The translations under genes and the position numbers were made by a program. The notes beneath the pieces were generated by a model. The model made no database searches. It was given only the letters and a program-made list of their open reading frames with translations, and was not told the origin of the DNA. 9,085 nucleotides of DNA from DASYQV01 sp036005125. GTDB taxonomy: Bacteria; Acidobacteriota; Vicinamibacteria; Vicinamibacterales; UBA2999. Position 1 is the stretch's first letter; every line of letters starts with the position of its first letter. Below, piece after piece: positions 5,193 to 9,085 of this stretch. Location: assembly GCA_036005125.1 (NCBI GenBank), contig DASYQV010000283.1:1-9085 (forward strand). Direction: 5' to 3'.

Positions 5193-5215
5193 CCGGCCGC
5201 GGTCAGCGGCCAGAC
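5187..5215 (+). promoter_or_regulatory. Candidate bacterial SECIS for the second Sec codon, spanning the stop
   Basis: GGCCGC (5195-5200) pairs with GCGGCC (5206-5211) around apical loop GGUCA (5201-5205). GUCT (5187-5190) pairs with AGAC (5212-5215) below a 4-nt bulge. The loop starts 17 nt after the UGA at 5181-5183, and its GGUC resembles the GGUCU loop of the E. coli fdhF SECIS (from memory). The structure lies mostly after the stop codon 5190-5192, so it is not explained by protein coding. A competing fold pairs CTGACCG (5189-5195) with CGGTCAG (5200-5206). Confidence 0.65.
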
Positions 5216-5244
5216 CGACGGTTTGCTGGAAAAACAGCCTGAAC

Positions 5245-5274
5245 TTGACATCATTGTGAAACGATTCACACAAT
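5245..5274 (+). promoter_or_regulatory. Promoter of the RND export operon with an operator palindrome
   Basis: TTGACA (5245-5250, perfect -35) is followed after 18 nt by CACAAT (5269-5274, 4 of 6 matches to -10). Between and overlapping them is TGTGAAACGATTCACA (5255-5270), a perfect TGTGA-N6-TCACA of the Crp/Fnr type. Its position between -35 and -10 would suit repression. The predicted start lies near 5281, close to the GAGGA ribosome site (5276-5280), so either the site is partly lost from the transcript or the true start differs. A TetR- or MarR-type operator is an alternative reading. Confidence 0.55.
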
Positions 5275-5287
5275 CGAGGATACCGCC

Positions 5288-6094
5288 ATGCCTCGACTGT
5301 GTCGTGATCTCCTCGTAGTCCTCGCGTGCCTTCTGTGTTCCCCGCGCCTCAGTGCTCAGATCCAGAACCCGGACTGGGTGGCGCGTCAGGTTCGCGAACG
5401 TGACGCGGGTCGCGATTCGCGCGCCGAAATGCGGATGCGTCTCTTCGATCGCCAGGGACGCGTCCGCGAACGCTCGATGACACTGCTCGCGCTGCGCGGG
5501 ACCGGCGAGATCGGCGATCGACTGCTCGTCCGCTTCACGTATCCGAACGACATCAAGGGCACCGGGTTCCTCGTCTGGGAACACCCGAACGCCGACGATG
5601 AACGGTTCCTGTATCTGCCTGCGCTCGGTCGCGTGCGCCGTATAGCCGGCCGCGAGAAACAGGAGAGCTTCGTCGGCAGCGATCTCAGCTATGAGGACAT
5701 CGGCGGCCGCGACCTGGCCGACTACACGTACTCGTTCGCCGACGCGAACGCGACCTGGACTGCGCCGGACGACGGCTCGAAACATCCGGTGTGGGCCCTC
5801 GAGGCGCGCGCCAAGGATCGCGCGGCCGACTATCCCCGCTCCGTTTCCCTCGTCCGGAAGGACAACCTGGTTGTCGTGCACGCGGACGTCTTCAACCCGC
5901 GGAACGAGCGCGCGAAGGTGTTCGACGTGACCCGCCTGGACCGCATCGACGGCATCTGGACCGTGCTGTCAATGGTTGTGATGAACGAGCGCGACAGGAC
6001 CCGGACCGAGCTCGACACGACGTCGATTCGATATCGCGTCGGCCTCACGGAGAAAGACTTCACGAGGCGTCAGCTCGAGCAGGAAGGGCGATGA
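5288..6094 (+). CDS. Periplasmic LolA-like outer-membrane lipoprotein-sorting family protein
   Basis: The product (268 residues) has an N-terminal signal peptide (basic start, hydrophobic 8-17, likely cleavage after SA at about 23) and then a LolA/LppX-like half-barrel seen in proteins annotated as outer membrane lipoprotein-sorting proteins next to RND/MMPL transporters. Supporting sequence includes the early helix and strands RDSRAEMRMRLFDRQGRVRER, the block RFLYLPALGRVRRI, the family-typical FVGSDLSYEDI, and the late strands DRIDGIWTVLSMVV. Such proteins are thought to bind a lipid or hydrophobic substrate in the periplasm and work with the transporter; the ligand is unknown. The ATG at 5288 has GAGGA 7 nt upstream. 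The stop codon overlaps the next start by 4 nt (ATGA at 6091-6094), so translation of the two is probably coupled. It is not the housekeeping LolA. Confidence 0.88.
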   Translation: MPRLCRDLLVVLACLLCSPRLSAQIQNPDWVARQVRERDAGRDSRAEMRMRLFDRQGRVRERSMTLLALRGTGEIGDRLLVRFTYPNDIKGTGFLVWEHPNADDERFLYLPALGRVRRIAGREKQESFVGSDLSYEDIGGRDLADYTYSFADANATWTAPDDGSKHPVWALEARAKDRAADYPRSVSLVRKDNLVVVHADVFNPRNERAKVFDVTRLDRIDGIWTVLSMVVMNERDRTRTELDTTSIRYRVGLTEKDFTRRQLEQEGR

Positions 6095-8412
6095 GCGGCT
6101 GGATCGCCGGTCTGCTCTGGCGCGTACGCTACCCGGCGTGCGCGGTCATTCTCCTCGGGTTCGTGGTGCTCGCGCCCAGCACGAACTTCACCGAGCTCGA
6201 CAACGACATCAGCGCGTGGATCTCGAAAACCGATCCGGTCTACCAGACGTACGAGCGCTTTCGTGCAGAATTCGGCGGCGGACGACCACTCATCGTGGCG
6301 CTGAAGAGCGATCGCCTGTTCACCCGGGAATCGCTGGAATTCATCCGCGACGTGACGGAGGACATCAGGCGCGTCGACACCGTCGAACGCGTCCAGAGCC
6401 TGTCGACCGCCAACATCGTCGAGGCGCTTCCGCCTCGGCCAGACGACGAGGGCGGCATCGAGGTCCGGCCGCTGCTCGACGATCTCGACAAGCCTGGCGC
6501 GCCGGACGTCGCCCGGCGCCGTGCGCTGGACGACCCGCTTCTACGCGGCGATCTCGTCTCGGACGACGGAACCGTCACGGCGATTGTCGTGACGTTCGAC
6601 GAAGATCGCATCGACCAGGTGCGCGCAGGGGTCATCGAGATGATTCACAAGCTGGTCGATCCGCGGCTGCCCCCCGGCATGGAGGCGTTTTACAACGGCA
6701 GCCTCGAGATCAGCGAGACCTACAACCGCGTCACGCTCGACAACACGAGAAAGCTCATCCCGCCGGTCCTGCTGCTGACGATCGCCGGCATCTACGTGAT
6801 GTTCCGATCGTGGCGGCTCACGTTCCTGGTCGTCGTCTCGATGCTCGTCAGCGTTGTCTGGACCATGGGCCTGTTCGTGTTGATGGGGTTCAAGTACAAC
6901 GTGCTCGCCAGCATGCTGCCCGCCCTCATCGTCGTGCTGGCGATCGCCGACGATCTCCATATCGTCCAGCACTTCATTCACGAGCTGCGCGATACGGGCG
7001 ACCGGCGCCACGCCTTCCTGTCGAGTGTCGAGCACCTGTTCGTCCCGCTGCTCGGTGCAAGTGCCACGACCGCGTTGGGTCTGGCCTCCCTCGCCACGAG
7101 CGACGTCGTCGCTGTCCGGACGTTCGGGATAGGCGCGGCCGTCGGCGTGATGGTGGACTTCGTCATGTCGCTGGTGTTCGTGCCGACGCTGCTGACACTC
7201 GTCAACGCCGAACCCGTCCCGCCACCGCAGGAGCGCTGGCTCGTCGCGCCGATGCGCGCCGTGGCGCGGTTCTCGATTGCACACGCCAGGCTGGTGCTCA
7301 TCGTTTCGCTTGTGGTCGCCGTCGTGGCCATGGCCGGCATGACACGCCTGCACGTCGATACCAACCACATCAACTTCTTCAGCGAGCGGCACCCGCTGCA
7401 TCGATCGGCCGATGTGATCGATCGTGAGCTGTCGGGCGTCTACAGCTTCAACGTGCTGCTCGAAGGCCCGCCGGATTCCATGAAGTCGCCCGATGCGCTC
7501 CGTCGCATGGAACGCCTGCAGGAGGAGCTGCGGCGCCTGCCGTTCGTGCGCAAGGTCGTGTCGGTGGCCGACTACGTCAAGCAGGTCAATCGAGAGCTGC
7601 ACGGAGGGGGTAAGGACGCCTCCGTGGTCCCGCCGAGCGCCGAGGCCATCGCCCAGGAGCTGTTCGTCTTCGGCCTCTCCGATGATGGCCGGATCGAGCT
7701 GGAACGAATCGTCGCCAGCGACTACTCCCGCGCGCAGATGCCGGTGAAGCTTGCGTCGATGAGCTCGGATCTCGTGTTCGAGCAAATCAACCGGGCCGAG
7801 GTGCTGGCCGCGGAGGTGTTCGCGGGAAGCGGGCTCACCACCACGATCACCGGCTCCGGCCGCATGTTCGCCACGCTCGATCACTACCTCGTGGTCTCGC
7901 AACTCAGCAGCTTTGCGACCGCCTTCATCACGGTCTTCGCCGTCATCTTCGTCCTGTTCCGTTCAGCACGGTTCGGCCTGCTGGCCGTCATCGCCAACGC
8001 CGTGCCGGTCCTCGCGGTGCTCGGGTTGATGGGTTGGATGGATATCTCTCTCAACGTCGCGACGATCATGGTGGCGAGCGTCGCGCTCGGGATTGTGGAC
8101 GACGACACGATTCACTTCATCGGCCGCTATCGGCGCGACGCGGCGCGCGGCGTCGGCACGGAGGAGGCGATCGAGATTGCCACCGTCCACGAGGGACGAG
8201 CGTCTCTGACGACGGCGATCATCAACTCGCTGGGCTACGGCATCATGGTGTTCTCGGAGTATCGGCCGACGGCCTGGTTCGGCGGCCTGCTGGCGCTCAC
8301 GCTGGCGGTGGCGTTCATCGCGGAAGTGTTCGTGGTGCCGGCGGTGATCACGTTCTGGCCGAAGATATACGGCGCGCCACGGATTGCACAGCGGATCGGA
8401 AGCGCGGCGTGA
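6091..8412 (+). CDS. RND/MMPL-family transporter
   Basis: This inner-membrane protein (773 residues) has two tandem repeats of one transmembrane helix, a large periplasmic domain and five further helices, the plan of the RND superfamily (HAE3/MMPL-like, HpnN-like). Helix 1 is at about 15-30, periplasmic domain 1 at 32-220, helices 2-6 at 222-372, helix 7 at 399-420, periplasmic domain 2 to about 600, helices 8-12 at 603-760. Acidic residues sit in the two symmetry-related helices: Asp287-Asp288 (ADDLH) and Asp670-672 (GIVDDDTIH), as expected for proton coupling. At 773 residues it is shorter than AcrB-type pumps (over 1,000). The ATG at 6091 overlaps the previous stop and has AGGAAGGG just upstream. 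The frame is open further upstream (to 5791), but that part overlaps the LolA-like gene and is not coding. The substrate is probably a lipid or other hydrophobic molecule; this is inferred from its neighbours. Confidence 0.93.
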   Translation: MSGWIAGLLWRVRYPACAVILLGFVVLAPSTNFTELDNDISAWISKTDPVYQTYERFRAEFGGGRPLIVALKSDRLFTRESLEFIRDVTEDIRRVDTVERVQSLSTANIVEALPPRPDDEGGIEVRPLLDDLDKPGAPDVARRRALDDPLLRGDLVSDDGTVTAIVVTFDEDRIDQVRAGVIEMIHKLVDPRLPPGMEAFYNGSLEISETYNRVTLDNTRKLIPPVLLLTIAGIYVMFRSWRLTFLVVVSMLVSVVWTMGLFVLMGFKYNVLASMLPALIVVLAIADDLHIVQHFIHELRDTGDRRHAFLSSVEHLFVPLLGASATTALGLASLATSDVVAVRTFGIGAAVGVMVDFVMSLVFVPTLLTLVNAEPVPPPQERWLVAPMRAVARFSIAHARLVLIVSLVVAVVAMAGMTRLHVDTNHINFFSERHPLHRSADVIDRELSGVYSFNVLLEGPPDSMKSPDALRRMERLQEELRRLPFVRKVVSVADYVKQVNRELHGGGKDASVVPPSAEAIAQELFVFGLSDDGRIELERIVASDYSRAQMPVKLASMSSDLVFEQINRAEVLAAEVFAGSGLTTTITGSGRMFATLDHYLVVSQLSSFATAFITVFAVIFVLFRSARFGLLAVIANAVPVLAVLGLMGWMDISLNVATIMVASVALGIVDDDTIHFIGRYRRDAARGVGTEEAIEIATVHEGRASLTTAIINSLGYGIMVFSEYRPTAWFGGLLALTLAVAFIAEVFVVPAVITFWPKIYGAPRIAQRIGSAA

Positions 8413-9085
8413 CGCGCGCGGCGGCGCTCGTGCTGCTTGGACTTGCCGCGGCATCGCCGGCGTCTGGCCAGGACCTGAAGGGGTACGTCTCGGCTCTGTT
8501 CGGTGCAATGCCTGAGGCGGGGGCCAATCCTGGCGATCGGGGCGTGGCCGAACTGCGCACGCGACTCTTCGCCGAGGAGTTGTTCGACGCCGGCGATCAT
8601 GTGCACTTCACGATCGGCGCGTACGTCGACGGTCTGGTGGCGAATCGCGAGCCGCTCGGCGCCCGCGGCGTGACGCGCGATGCGATTGCGCGTGCGGGCG
8701 ATCTGTACGCCGACGTGCGAATGTCGCGCTTCGACCTGCGCCTCGGCATGTCGCGGATCGTCTGGGGACGGCTCGACGAGTTCCAACCGGGCGATGTCGT
8801 CAATCCGCTCGACCTCTCACGGTTTCTGCTCGAAGGGCGCAGCGAAGCGCGGCTGCCGGTTGCGATGGTGCGCGGCCGCGCGTTCCTGTCGGGCGATACC
8901 ACCGTCGAGGGCGTGCTCGTGCCCTTCTTCCGCCGCGGGCGCTTCGATCAGCTCGCCGAAGAGACGTCTCCGTTCGCGCTGACACCACCGGGCCGTCCCG
9001 AGCGGCACGAGCCGGACGTGACGTGGCGGAGCTTGCAGGGCGGCGGCCGATTGACGTCGACCGTCGGACGGCTCGATTGGGGCGT
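8409..9085 (+). CDS. Outer-membrane beta-barrel protein, N-terminal part (3' truncated, DUF1302-like)
   Basis: GTG at 8409 overlaps the transporter stop (GTGA, 8409-8412), and the frame stays open to the window end, giving 225 residues without a stop. Residues 1-20 form a signal peptide (MTRAAALVLLGLAAASPASG). The mature part alternates short amphipathic strands and turns, as in porin-like barrels: VHFTIGAYVDGLV, LYADVRMSRFDLRLGMSRIVWG. The block RIVWGRLDEFQPGDVVNPLDLSRF (Trp119, Asp129, Asn132-Pro133) resembles the W-G...D..NP-D motif of DUF1302 and related barrels found with RND/LolA-like partners. It would be the outer-membrane end of this export operon, or the acceptor in the outer membrane. 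The family name is tentative because the C-terminal strands are missing from the window. Confidence 0.75.
   Translation, partial: MTRAAALVLLGLAAASPASGQDLKGYVSALFGAMPEAGANPGDRGVAELRTRLFAEELFDAGDHVHFTIGAYVDGLVANREPLGARGVTRDAIARAGDLYADVRMSRFDLRLGMSRIVWGRLDEFQPGDVVNPLDLSRFLLEGRSEARLPVAMVRGRAFLSGDTTVEGVLVPFFRRGRFDQLAEETSPFALTPPGRPERHEPDVTWRSLQGGGRLTSTVGRLDWG

Noticed and set aside
5791..6090. N-terminal extension of the RND transporter
   Set aside because: The open frame continues upstream through the LolA-like gene, but its composition is Arg-rich and the family N-terminus starts just before helix 1, at the ATG 6091 that overlaps the previous stop.
6541..7902. Long minus-strand open frame opposite the RND transporter
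   Set aside because: It is rich in His, Asp, Arg and Gln, being the complement of codons for hydrophobic transmembrane helices; no domain is recognised and the plus strand encodes a clear transporter.

Overview
The window is high-GC bacterial chromosomal DNA with tightly packed genes, 4-nt start/stop overlaps and short intergenic gaps that carry hairpin repeats. The gene content (FAD-dependent ThyX, a phosphatidylcholine-synthase-type CDP-alcohol transferase, an outer-membrane/RND export operon, and a selenocysteine-encoding gene) indicates a Gram-negative, selenocysteine-using organism. Acidobacteriota (Vicinamibacteria-like) is my best guess, but this is a general impression and not something the sequence proves.

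Layout. 1-626 (+): the 3' part of an atypical short-chain dehydrogenase lacking the usual catalytic Tyr. 658-1242 or 1314 (-): a secreted CAP/SCP (YkwD-like) protein. 1361-1888 (-): a zinc-ribbon Nudix hydrolase, divergent from 1923-2450 (+) peptide deformylase; the two share a 34-bp gap with a TATAAT-type element readable on both strands. 2548-4083 (+): a double-length ThyX-like protein. 4180-4863 (+): phosphatidylcholine-synthase-like enzyme, preceded by a large heptamer-built inverted repeat. 4971-5192 (+): a small glutaredoxin-like gene interrupted by in-frame UGA codons. 5288-6094, 6091-8412 and 8409-end (+): a three-gene operon of LolA-like periplasmic protein, RND/MMPL transporter and outer-membrane beta-barrel protein (truncated by the window edge).

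The main discovery is the gene in what looks like an empty 424-bp gap (4864-5287). Read with UGA as selenocysteine it gives a 73-residue glutaredoxin-like protein with Sec at residue 10 (U-P-H-T, at the site of the redox-active Cys) and a second Sec at residue 71 in a terminal U-H-V-stop. Both UGAs are followed by hairpins at distances suited to bacterial SECIS elements. The second hairpin runs past the stop codon and has a GGUC-containing apical loop. This fits the Uxx-star glutaredoxin-like (seleno)protein type and would be missed or split by standard gene calling.

Other points of interest are the tandem ThyX fusion with the two halves of the signature motif split between its domains, a perfect TGTGA-N6-TCACA operator between the -35 and -10 of the RND operon, dispersed GGCCGCATCT palindromes in two intergenic gaps, and -10-like boxes just upstream of several start codons without Shine-Dalgarno sequences (possible leaderless transcripts).
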